Assembly: GCF_000315625.1 (NCBI RefSeq)
Contig: NW_005434584.1
Span: 155,430-193,149, forward strand
Length of the DNA: 37,720 bases
Reading direction: 5' to 3'
Source of the DNA: Guillardia theta CCMP2712
Taxonomy: Eukaryota; Cryptophyceae; Pyrenomonadales; Geminigeraceae
Positions 12,301-20,500 of this stretch are shown here, piece by piece (within the stretch, counting starts at the first letter, position 1; every line of letters begins with the position of its first letter). A program made the position numbers and the translations under genes. The notes beneath the pieces are model-generated. The model saw only the letters and a list, made by a program, of their open reading frames with translations, was not told the origin of the DNA and searched no databases.

Positions 12301-15300
12301 ACCCATACACCATCCTGGTTTTGTCATTCTTGCACAAATACGTCTGCGTTCCCTTGTAGTTCGATGGTGCTGCTTGAGAGTCAACACTCAAAGATATGGC
12401 AGGGCAGGTCTTTGAGCCCACGTTGTTGTTTGTCATCATGAAACACATTTTATACTTCACATCTTGATTCAACGTCTGACCGGTTTTCAACTGAAATTGA
12501 ATGGTGGATTTGTCGTAGCTGGCAGCGTTGTCCTGGGGGTTCGAGCCAATCGTCTGGAACAAGCCGTTCGAAAGTGCACTGATTGCATATTCATCATACA
12601 AATTCACAGTTGTGCCAGAAGAAAACATCGTCATTCCCGTGAGAGTGAACGTTGTCTGCACGTTAATGTCAATGCTTGGACGCAACGTGATGCAGATCGG
12701 ATTCATGGCTGCTGGTGATGGGTTGAGCTGCCCAATCTCATACTTGTTAAACAGGTTTCGGGTGAGGTACAACGCTTGATGATCGCCTCGAAGGGGACCA
12801 ATCATTGCCTGAGAACTGGCCTGTTTGTTCTGCGCAAATTGCGACTGAACCGTTATGGTCGGACCAGACTGCTCGTTGTCCCCATTCACAAATTGCTTGA
12901 ACTGGAGAACATATATCCACCCAGGGTACATGCAGTTCGTCGCTTGGCCCTTGACAGGGAGCTGGCAGGAGCCCAGGGCAAGTTTGACTACCATCTCCCC
13001 ACTCGTAGAGCTCCAGGTCGTTTTTTCAATGTTTGGAAAATATTGATCTGCTGCAGCTGTTGCCGTCAAAGAGGTCCCAGGTGTATTCGTACCAGTCAGC
13101 CCCGATATGGTAATTTCGGGGCTGAAAGACGTACTGTCCATGTACATGTTCGATCTCAAGGAAATCGTGATCGTGTTGGATTTGGAAACGACCGACGTTG
13201 ACTGCGATATCAGCCTGGTCGGGAAGCCATAAGCGTACGATTTGAGCACACACACATCCCCATCCGTTTCACCATCTTGAAGTGCTCTGTCGACCGAGTT
13301 CTGCACCATCTGCACGTTCTGCGTGAACTGATTGTCTCCTGGACCGAGAGCTGACAAACTCAATGAGACAGTCTGACATGGATTAGCCGACACAGCATTT
13401 TTCAATACGATCGCAAACTTGATGTCCTGCTGTTGAGGGATGGAATAGAACATGTTGTTGGCTGTGTCATCCTGATTCACCGTCAAGACAGTTGTGCCTG
13501 CAGACCAGCTGGTAGTTCTGTGCAACGTTCCACCATTGATGACATCAATGAAGTGGGATGTGGGAGGATTCGATGGCGCTTCGAGTGTCATGGTGTCCCA
13601 GTTGAATGACGGGCAGGCTGTGATGATTGGCTGTGTGACAGTCTGTGAGCCTTGCAACCCTGACAGAGTGATTTGCGCCAAGTTGTTTTGTCCTGCACTG
13701 TTGGATTGCGTGGAGACCCTGTAGTTACTCCGGAGGGTGATGCAAATGTAGTTTGTGACATCAGGGCGAGTGGTTGTTTGTCCGATCTTGTACTTGATAA
13801 AGCCAGGTGCGGCGACGTATCCAACAGTGTTGCCCATGTTCTCCACGCTTTCTGCATTCACAACAGTAGAGCCCTTCGAAACTGTCACTGTCACAGGACA
13901 TGCAGCATTGCCACTGTTAGAATTCTGCCAGTCCCACGACAAGACATACGTGTTGCGTGCAGTCATAATCGTTGACACAGTGATCTTCAGCGCTCCACCA
14001 AGCGACCAGTCCATTTTGGGACTTACGGCCTGCAAGGTCGGGTCACCAATATCAATCTCCGTAGGATTGCCAGCAGAAGAGCACATGTCCGTCAAAGGGA
14101 TGCCACCGTTCAGTCGATTGCTCATCACAGTTATCTTTGGACTGTTGGTCTGGGTTCCACAGAGGCCTTGAAGACTGATCACAGACCCAGAATCGACATT
14201 GAAGTTTGGTGTCATAGTAACAAACACGTGCGTAAGCGATCCGGGATCACTGGAACTCTGAAAGATCGACGTCCTCAGCTTGTTGCCGACCACCTCGATG
14301 ATCTTGGAAGACGGTGAGACATCATTGCTCATCTGAGCAGACACGGAAGTTGAAGATGTGCAGAGGTCGTTGTTTTGGCAAATCTGTCCAGACAAGACAG
14401 CTTTGAGACTCTGGGAAGCTTGAGTATTGGATCCAGTCTTGAGTTTGAACGTGAAGGTTACCACCTCTCCAGCCTGAATGTAGTTGCCAGGTACAAGCTC
14501 GAATGACATGGTTCCAGCAGAGTCGAAATAAGCTTGATTCAAAACCTTGTTGGTCCCTGTTGATCGGAACTTGGCAGGTACGAATGCGTTCGGTGTGCCA
14601 GCCTCGCACTGGCATTTGGACTGGTAGAGGTCAATGTTGCCACTCGGTGTTGCTGAGCCCGACAGTCCGGTGAGTGAAACTGAGGTTGGGTTCACGGAAA
14701 CAGAGTAGATTGTCGCCGAGCTGATCAATGTCACTGTGATGCAGACATCTTGACTGGGCCCGTCGTTGTTTCCAGCAGCGGCCGCATATACAAACGCCGG
14801 CGCTGCTACTGTGCCGACTCCACCTGCTCCTTTCTGCACAGGCATGGGAGGATGGTCGGTCCCAAACCTCACAGATCGGTACTGGTCGAAGGGAACTTGG
14901 TACACCAGGTATTCACTTGTGCATGGAGTAGAAGGGAAGCTCGTGAGGTCTGATACAGCACACCCAAGAGAATTTCCCTCCGCTTGGTAAAAAGCAACGT
15001 TGGCGAGCTGATACCATTTCTCATCAATGCCACCTATCGGTGGCAATGGTCCAAGCCCGTTCTGCTTCCCGTTCACGTCGTAGTTCTGGTACATAGACAC
15101 CTTGTTGATGTACACGCCGGTGATTTGAAGAGCTGTCGGCATGTAAAGTCGCAACGTTTCTCGCTGAGAGTCCCAGTAGCACATGGAGAACGCGTTTGCC
15201 TTGATCTGCTTGAGATCAAAGGCATTGGAAGAAAGGTCTTGCACGATCCCATAGCATCCGGCTATCCCAGGCCCTGTGGCCGCCTGTTGTGATGAAACAG

Positions 15301-15733
15301 ATGCCGAGGCAGCCCATGGCTTGTTGATCACCTCCGAGATGCTCACAGATGCAGATGGATTGTTGAGCCATTGTACAGTGCTCTCAGTGGTATCCGATCT
15401 GTATGCTCCAAAGAGGTTGGAGCTTCCAGAGAACCTGGGGAGGAAGATCTCGATCACCGTGTTGGCTGACAGGATGTCCGAGCCCGACTTCCATGATCCC
15501 AAGGAACCCCAGTAGATCTTCATGTCGGTCGCCTTTAGATCAGTGACACCTCCTTCCAGCTGCAACTGAGCCATCTCGGCGACCGTGTACTTCACGCCTC
15601 CCGATGTCACCACGGCTGCCAACGTCCTCCCAGCGAACAAGCTCAAAAGAAGCAAGGCTGCCTGCTCAAAAGTCTGTGAGAAGAAAAGGAAACGCAAGAA
15701 AACAACTATCTCACCCCCCATTGGAGACAACAT
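6257..15733 (-). CDS. Giant repetitive surface protein, N-terminal and central part
   Basis: A single open frame of 3158 codons starts at ATG 15733. The N-terminus is hydrophobic (ALLLLSLFAGRTLAA) and looks like a secretion signal, so most of the protein should be extracellular. Two repeat families are visible. Family A (about 14760-11370) has at least seven modules of roughly 150-180 residues marked by ICITLRSN-like strands and LSGLxGxxT turns, probably beta-sandwich domains. Family B (about 11910-7440) has about nine modules with a GSGY...PPxVxxT/D core. Cys-rich segments occur near 8100 and 7170-7250. The last two RGQ-type modules (family C) begin near 6780 and continue into the next frame. 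The frame ends out of register at 6257, with the adjacent ORF taking over in a shifted frame, so the intact protein would be about 4,100 residues. The lack of introns over 12 kb contrasts with the neighbouring genes. An adhesive or structural cell-surface role is inferred only. Confidence 0.85.
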   Translation of the reverse strand: MLSPMGGEIVVFLRFLFFSQTFEQAALLLLSLFAGRTLAAVVTSGGVKYTVAEMAQLQLEGGVTDLKATDMKIYWGSLGSWKSGSDILSANTVIEIFLPRFSGSSNLFGAYRSDTTESTVQWLNNPSASVSISEVINKPWAASASVSSQQAATGPGIAGCYGIVQDLSSNAFDLKQIKANAFSMCYWDSQRETLRLYMPTALQITGVYINKVSMYQNYDVNGKQNGLGPLPPIGGIDEKWYQLANVAFYQAEGNSLGCAVSDLTSFPSTPCTSEYLVYQVPFDQYRSVRFGTDHPPMPVQKGAGGVGTVAAPAFVYAAAAGNNDGPSQDVCITVTLISSATIYSVSVNPTSVSLTGLSGSATPSGNIDLYQSKCQCEAGTPNAFVPAKFRSTGTNKVLNQAYFDSAGTMSFELVPGNYIQAGEVVTFTFKLKTGSNTQASQSLKAVLSGQICQNNDLCTSSTSVSAQMSNDVSPSSKIIEVVGNKLRTSIFQSSSDPGSLTHVFVTMTPNFNVDSGSVISLQGLCGTQTNSPKITVMSNRLNGGIPLTDMCSSAGNPTEIDIGDPTLQAVSPKMDWSLGGALKITVSTIMTARNTYVLSWDWQNSNSGNAACPVTVTVSKGSTVVNAESVENMGNTVGYVAAPGFIKYKIGQTTTRPDVTNYICITLRSNYRVSTQSNSAGQNNLAQITLSGLQGSQTVTQPIITACPSFNWDTMTLEAPSNPPTSHFIDVINGGTLHRTTSWSAGTTVLTVNQDDTANNMFYSIPQQQDIKFAIVLKNAVSANPCQTVSLSLSALGPGDNQFTQNVQMVQNSVDRALQDGETDGDVCVLKSYAYGFPTRLISQSTSVVSKSNTITISLRSNMYMDSTSFSPEITISGLTGTNTPGTSLTATAAADQYFPNIEKTTWSSTSGEMVVKLALGSCQLPVKGQATNCMYPGWIYVLQFKQFVNGDNEQSGPTITVQSQFAQNKQASSQAMIGPLRGDHQALYLTRNLFNKYEIGQLNPSPAAMNPICITLRPSIDINVQTTFTLTGMTMFSSGTTVNLYDEYAISALSNGLFQTIGSNPQDNAASYDKSTIQFQLKTGQTLNQDVKYKMCFMMTNNNVGSKTCPAISLSVDSQAAPSNYKGTQTYLCKNDKTRMVYGYPSEPSGCAGYIADRQFIMSSLRSGSNVTSSTVWITAELQPNYELSAGQTITVGPFSSMSSAQSDVSCQVVRNGQFMNSRTNLHSASIVPATTFTTGCKFLSNNIQIYSGSIPTLVYDPYFDVSARRTQGLYKIVVTAGGSGYSNPTVVICDTTPGQEFWTKSSCAGVMSATGSSAQATASLTSQSVTSISLTAAGSGYTLPPKVVITDPTGTGATAQAYLYDYSVYTVQFQLTNQATQASAQAISVVSGNSFVTTEIDSGMKSAKTSMQFGSTVTSDVTFSVTAEQNLYAGDMLFVNLPSYVAVTGPIFGVTSSPNPAFTTFSTQLEWELNYYQEDRARAYISDGWVADGNRHRSGDGDVDGLFVLSPDDDGYNKNKNLCWSRVSCPWGLPDSDITFSSGSRTLSLTKVTNAGTYMLGYTQDVCYKMSSTIPSLSATDYVGMQLKCRNNQYTAATGGSVTSVRVRYGGLTEVTGTSAFAGQTFTVASSGVTSTASGHLLYKVVGVQVVSIAAGTSLVEGDTIVFDATYQVTAATASVTSLYSSSTAVHVTASGLYTGFPSATVSGKAGIALKVLVSVASAHLTSQGSGYTSIPTVTPSSVTTSTSLTQIDLPVFDVSLTNVTSTVVTQTIVDYNPSGSCFVVEEEFPASFVKDCEIKPKEQVGRYTGMTAMIGSNEYIIKQGAGGVYWVTDLKGKKPRSIDLANKPYTIYTQLQLQVAKGKWIRQGESISITIPGYRFKSVPSNQNAYITPSTDDASKTIKERTRFQFAAAVPHSNVQVQGTTTERMLVFGGTLTGTCTVNGKNIEQPQVPGGSAVNNGGTLTSTTASIFSAPTTWASTPPMWGSGYLRPARFHGTCVVPPATTVAQSFDGIFMLKGQRSSVERIEIINPGTSCASGLTVTISDPSVDKIVDATTNTLVCPTDTYLCTRATATVSASGGSVTSVTLTEAGSGYFFPPTVTFTNPSSSQTPCDAVAIVHLSHNYTSRVQVKPDSNLIMYQQQRDQYDSLTGLGTSAYAAVSLFKKYSARKTSSEVASGYVASIVITTVPAPSANPDFTTKCTGALVISAPPSGKTATATLQTTSSSVISSIQVTDGGSGYITPPTVSFPAISACAGAKAQAILGFNTSSVHVSGSHSYSSFTGMQAATLQSTAVAPTFHSSMDSPVIAGFNQACRSATSQTYSRSGTMWGNSRVTGVTVPSSTNVVGFVYGFTSVSITSSPVNANGLVDPMANAMGVPTWSFPSASSVLTNVNNNFVLQYKGKSTDANLADCANAVLIFNAPERSGGQTLQITITSVSNGVPKYTITRQGTGYANIPIVRDILFTTGGYQQNYMAQTANQKSNCKPSFFAFDTASADSTYNIYTKFATAVAGTTEGLTLDGVLMTQEGYGYGASGLSVTATISCSGCSGSKCTNPDGTAITSPCTASALTLSATVSNECQGQCEKTSNPSAFFSPNNRNAMEVCSAQDPANGAYNTRKTLQMRVSSGVSAVASENAYTVKRSKGFQGMKGSLIFKITANEMFASASACEVPKVIVEPPPAGGVQAEIGLEYVDTQVDYYTNAPSSSLTASSKGFTASTLPLQYRIKVINAGSGYVTSPLIRFVSASATTCATRPTIQALVRNGLVASRVELVRKIALTEATSGTTTIQPTCSSSSYIIPTLCSSTTACTTPAGYVALTPLPSCPGTASCAGSLCTQFPCTTFPCSQDNCPTYLSTVGTQAGAVLTDEAFTAIGWNANTDSPVLLNAGFGFSPNTPNPLKLFFPSDAGASYPCAEILVYFTEGSNSETLSPGPLYWPGDLSYSKGALRNSAEQVTKIDYLLRSGFSDGVYGVSTASVAVTTFQGVSARRAAATTKILTVGSTAGFNANDYIKIKSEILLIDSVLTSTTLSVYRGQFNTTTGTYGVGTIVRTFNPGSVLLQDVSSTATTLTLTKATQFSQGTYVLINNEIMFISSVPSTGTSLTVLRGQGGTLPASHKTGAVVGKTALTLQLPLALRAGVTARCLRVPTSRWVTRS

Positions 15734-16795
15734 GCCCGCGCACGCTGCATGCTCGCAAGCGTGGAGCTACCCCTGGCAACACCCTCACGTGTCCGAGGGA
15801 CTTTATCAAGCCCTCGCGGAGGGGAGAGGGTCGCAGGTCCACTTTGTACCACAAATATTTGCTCAAATCGAATTCTGGTACCACCTGAAGCGGGGCAACA
15901 ATCATGCCGATGCCGTTACATTGCTGGTGGTGGTGGGGTACTTCAAAAAACTAGCCGTTATGCAGCGAGTAGGTCCGTTCGTTCTGCGGTACCTCACTTC
16001 CCCCTGGTACCCCCTTTGCCGTCGGTGATTACCTGCACCTTACCATACCTGCATCACAGGTGGTGGGTGGTAACCCACCCAACTCAATCCCTTTTATGAG
16101 AGGAAGGGTTTTTTATCAGGTTTGCGTGATTTTCAAACAATGGTCTCTTAATGTTGAAATCATTAGCAAAATATGATTTGCACCATCCAATAAATTGCAT
16201 TGGTCATGAAATTTGAATTTGCGTATCAAACGTTTAGTCAACACTTTTCAATACAACACCTCGCAGATATCTCAAAGTGTCTGACAGATGCAGGACAAGA
16301 GCATAAGGTTTTGCCCAGCAGGGTGGACACGCGCGGCCCTTCTCATCATGATGCACACTGAGATGCAAGCGGCCTGAAACACTCATTGACTATCATCCTT
16401 GCGCGAATGAATATGTTGAATCGGAGGCCTACGACTGAAGTCATCTGGAAGGATCTCTAATCTGTACAATAACACGATCGAGACACCTGTCCTCGCCCGT
16501 CCGAGGCTTTTATCAGGCTTCGCACTGACTTACAGTGATGTCACTGAGCGTACTGAGCCTAGTCCCGGAACCACTGCCAAATAAGTCCGGGAGTAAATCC
16601 TGTACTTGTCTGTACCCAGTACGGTACAACATGTCACACCCCGAAGCTGTACGGGTTGCAGATGTCTACAGCAAATGGCAGACAGCCTGGCAGTACGGTC
16701 TCATGAATGATGATCCCGGGCTCTCCGCCGGCGGCGGGCCGGGGGGCCGGCGGCGGCCGGCCGGCGGGGGGACCCGGTATCGGACGACGGATCGC
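15734..16795. other. Intergenic region upstream of the giant gene
   Basis: No supported gene. The first part is the presumed 5' flank and promoter of the minus-strand giant gene. No clear promoter motif could be identified. The segment around 16100-16300 is AT-richer than its surroundings. Short open frames (for example 15585-16028) overlap the start of the giant gene and look like chance frames. Confidence 0.5.
16716..16776. repeat. Extremely GC-rich low-complexity tract
   Basis: About 60 bases consist almost only of G and C, mainly interleaved CCGG, GGCC and GGGG runs, and directly precede the dispersed repeat starting near 16796. A similar tract lies at 17236-17270. The other copy of the dispersed repeat (26036-26360) has no such tract, so it is not an intrinsic part of that repeat. 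Confidence 0.7.
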
Positions 16796-17190
16796 ATGCC
16801 AGCCGTGCCAGTCAGATAGCGCCGAGTCAACCGGCCGTAAACCAACACGACTGGGCCATTACGTGTTTATCGAACTGGGGCGGCAATCATGGCATAGTAC
16901 GCCGGTTTGACGAACTTCCGCCGGAAGCCTGAGGAGACGGTCTGGGCCTACTAAGCCGTCTTGCTAAGGTCCCGGCTCATTTCTGGATGCTTGGGTTTCA
17001 CATCCTTGCATACAGTCTATCTCTCATGTGAAAGCTCCTCAATTCTGGTTCAATCGTCACGGTGCGTCTTGACTCAGCAAAACCTGTCTTGTTGCACTGA
17101 GCCGCTGAGGTCGATCCAAGTAATGCGGCATTACTTTGGCATAGTACAAGTCTAACAAACTTGTGCTCCGTCATCACACCGCGGTTGAAC
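16796..17190 (+). repeat. Dispersed repeat, copy 1
   Basis: This segment shares many blocks, in the same order and orientation, with 26036-26360. They include GCCGTGCCAGTCAGATAGCG near the start, CCGTCTTG(C/T)TAAGGTCC, CATACAGTCTATCTCTCATG in the middle, and TAGTACAAGTCTAACAAACT near the end. Copies differ by many substitutions and indels. No terminal repeats or coding capacity were recognised, so it may be a non-autonomous mobile element or a decayed fragment. Confidence 0.75.
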
Positions 17191-17235
17191 GGTTTATCAG
17201 AGCCTGAAGCCTAGTAGAGAGACGGTCGGAGAGTT

Positions 17236-17270
17236 CGCCCCCCCCGGCGGGCCCGGGGCGGCCCGGCCGG
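17236..17270. repeat. Second GC-rich low-complexity tract
   Basis: A C-run passes into alternating GGC/CCC/CCGG blocks, lying just after the dispersed repeat and about 310 bases before the start of the kinase-IFT57 gene. Nothing else is seen in 17191-17582 apart from presumed 5' flanking sequence of that gene. Confidence 0.6.
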
Positions 17271-17582
17271 GAGACACTTGCCCGGATGGATTGGGTGATG
17301 AAACCGTACGGTAGATTGTGCCTTTCTTTTTCAGTCAATAGAAGGATTGTGGAGGAGAGCAGGGAGGAGAGCAGATATCCTTTGGCGAGGGTGCGGTTGA
17401 GAGCGTTGTGAGAGAGCTAGGATCTTCTTGCTATGCGACGAAGTTGAAAGAGATGAATAGATGCCGCAGCATGCTCTTGAGATGAAGATATACCCGCTGC
17501 TGCCCCTGACATGAACGACCGACCCCTTGGTCAAATACTCCCTTTGCATGAGAAGAGACTGAGTTCGAAGGTTGTCTGAGAC

Positions 17583-20500
17583 ATGGAGGAGGAGGAGGAG
17601 GAGGAGGGGGTGCCTCAGCTCCATGGGGCTTCACCCAATGTGGATACGAGGAGAAGGCCAGCGACGAGAGGGACGAGGAAGGAGAGCGAGAGCCTGTCAG
17701 ACCTGGAAGACATAATCCCTGTCAACCAAGGTCGCCTGCAGATGTATGCCGTCGGCAAGAAGGTCCTTGCACACACTCGTAATCTGTTGCGCACACTCCC
17801 CCCACCCCCCTTGCTCTATCTTTCCCTCCCCCCTCGCATACACACACTTTCACTTCTTTCCCTCATCTTGTGCGTGCTTAGATAGGCAGTGGAAAGTTCT
17901 CAGTGGTATTTCGAGCGAGGATGTCAGACGGCAGGTGAAGGAGGAGGGTGGTGGAGGAGAGGAGAGGGTGAGCACATGGCTGCAGGAACGTGGCGCTGAA
18001 GAAGATCAACATCTTCGACATGATGGACGCGAAGAGCCGAAACAAATGTCTGAGAGAAGTAGATCAACTAGTCGGGAAGAGAGCGACGAGAGTGAAGGAC
18101 CTGTCGCAGGTTCACATGCTGCGAAGCATCAGCAAGCACGAGAACCTCATCGAGTATCTCGACGCCTTCATCGAGAACAATGAGCTCATGGTGAGGTGGT
18201 ACTGAGAGAAATGATATGTATGATCTGCTTGTTCAGATCGTGTTTGAGTGGGCTGAGAATGGAGACTTGCGAAGGCTCCTGAGAAGAGCGACAGGTAAGA
18301 GCAGGAGAAGAGAGATGAACAGGACGGGAATGATTTTGTCTTCAGCTCCATTTGAGGAGAGAGAAGTTTGGAAATATTTCCTGCAGGTCTTGTCCTTCAT
18401 CTTTCTGAGACCAACTTGCCTCATGCGCTTCTCCTTCCTGCAGGTTGCTGGTGCTGTCGCCCACATGCACGAGCAGAGGATGATGCACAGAGACATCAAG
18501 GTGATATACTTAAACCCTCCTCCTCCTATTGTCTAGCCTAACTGCCCCTCATCATCTTTGTGCTCACCTGATTTGACAGCCAGCTAACATTTTCATCTCT
18601 GCAAACAACGTCTTGAAGGTTCGCTTCTTGGGATTGATGACGAATACAGGTGTATGACAATTTCTTCAGCTTGGCGATCTTGGACTAGGAAGAGTTTTCT
18701 CTGCTGAGGTCACTTGCACTGTCCTTCTTATTCGCTCTAAATCTTATTGGCATCCTCGTGTTGGTTTCGTCGTCATTTTCTTGGTCATTTGTTTTGCTCT
18801 TGTTGATGATGACAATATATTTTTGTTATTGTTCATGACGCTCACTTGCATTCAGTCGGTCGAGACTTTCTCCAAGGTAAAAGATTGATTTCATGTTCTC
18901 CCTTTCTCTGTTGTTCTCTCGTTATCACCCATCAAACAGTGATCTTCTCCCTCCCTTCCTTTCTCTTGCTCTCCCTTTCTGCCTCCTTCTCACTGGTCTC
19001 ATTGATGCCGGCAGGTCGGAACTCCCTTGTACATGTCGCCTGAGGTTCTTCACGGGCAGGGCTACGACTTCAAGGTCTCGGCGAAGCTCCTCCTCTTGCT
19101 CTCACGGTCTCGCAGTCTGACATGTGGAGTCTGGGATGTCTCCTCTATGAGTTTGCTACTCTCTCCTCCCCCTTCGAGGCGCCGAACCAGGTTCCCCCCG
19201 ACCTCCCTTCCCCTTCCCCTCCTCCTCCTCTCCTTGCACATCTGATCTCTCTGAACCTCTGGATTCTGATTTCTTCATCTCCATCGTCTGAGTCAGCCTC
19301 CCCCTCGCCTGATCGTGTCCGATTGCTTCATCGTCTGTCAATCCCCAGTAACAGTATGGCAGAACCTCTACGACATCTTCAAGCGCATCAACGATGGAGA
19401 CTTCGCTCCTCTCCCCGAGTTGTTCTCTCAAGAGCTCAGGTGCCGAACCGACGCCTCTAACCCTAAACCCCAAGTCTTCTCCTTTGATTGTGCGAGTAGA
19501 GGCCTCGTCAACAGGATGCTGCACAAGGACCCGAAGAAACGGCCCACGGGTGAGAGAAGATGTGGTGAAGTGTCTGCTCTCCTTCCTCCTTCTCCTCCTC
19601 CCTCTCCCCTCCTCCTTTCTCCTCCTCCTCCACCTCCTCCTGCTCCTCCTCCTACGGACTTCTTCTCTTCGAGTAGTCCTCGCCTCCTCCTCTCCTTCAA
19701 TTTCAGCTTCTCTTTCTGGCACTGACTCCTTCCTTCTGTCTTCGTCTTCACCTCGCAGCTTCTGAGGCCTTCGCCTTCGCTCAAATGGCCTGCGACTCCT
19801 ACCAGGAGCGACCGAGTGGACTGATGATGATGGTGAGACAGTCACACTTGTGGCTGTGTCATGAATCATCTTGACCTGATTCCTTGTGCAGATAGAGATC
19901 ATTGATCTCTGCCAACTTCTCGACTACGAGGTGAACACAAGCACACACAAGTTGACTTGATGTTGTGTGATGCTATGGAAGATTTTAAGTCATACCCTAT
20001 CATTGCCACTTCATCTTCATCTTCATCTTCATCTTCATCTTCATCTTCATCTTCATCATCGTCATCGTCATTGTCATCGTCGCTGAAATAATGTTCTTCA
20101 CTTTGATCCTAGTCAGCCAGCTGCACTGGTTCATCTTTCAGAACTTCCTCCTGATCTCCTTTTCTAAATTGTTTCTTAATCTGACGACATTCCATCTTAT
20201 TGCAGGCTCTCTGTCGTGCTCAAGCCCTCCCTCCCCTCACACCAAGTTTCTTCACGCATGCTCATCCTCATCATGACATCAAGTTTCAATATTTCACTAG
20301 CCTTGTCCTCTGGCTCCTCCGCTTCAACGATGTTTCAGTCAGCGAGGACAGCAGGGACGGCAGCAGGCACCTCGAGACTCTCGACCCTCTCAACGTTTCT
20401 TCTCTCCTCCTCGACGCTTGCAAGCAGCTCGGCATCGGCAACGACCTCTCTCCTGTTCGACTGAAGACGTGAGAAGTTCTCCTCTCCCGCTCCTGTTCCC

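Noticed and set aside
15660-15735. Short intron (GTGAG...CACAG) in the signal peptide of the giant gene
   Set aside because: Splice-like signals are present, but joining them breaks the frame; the unspliced frame gives an acceptable hydrophobic N-terminus.
17770-17890. Reading through the first intron of the fusion gene as coding
   Set aside because: It would break up the kinase glycine loop; splicing 17762 to 17882 restores YAVGKK-IGSGKFSVV exactly.
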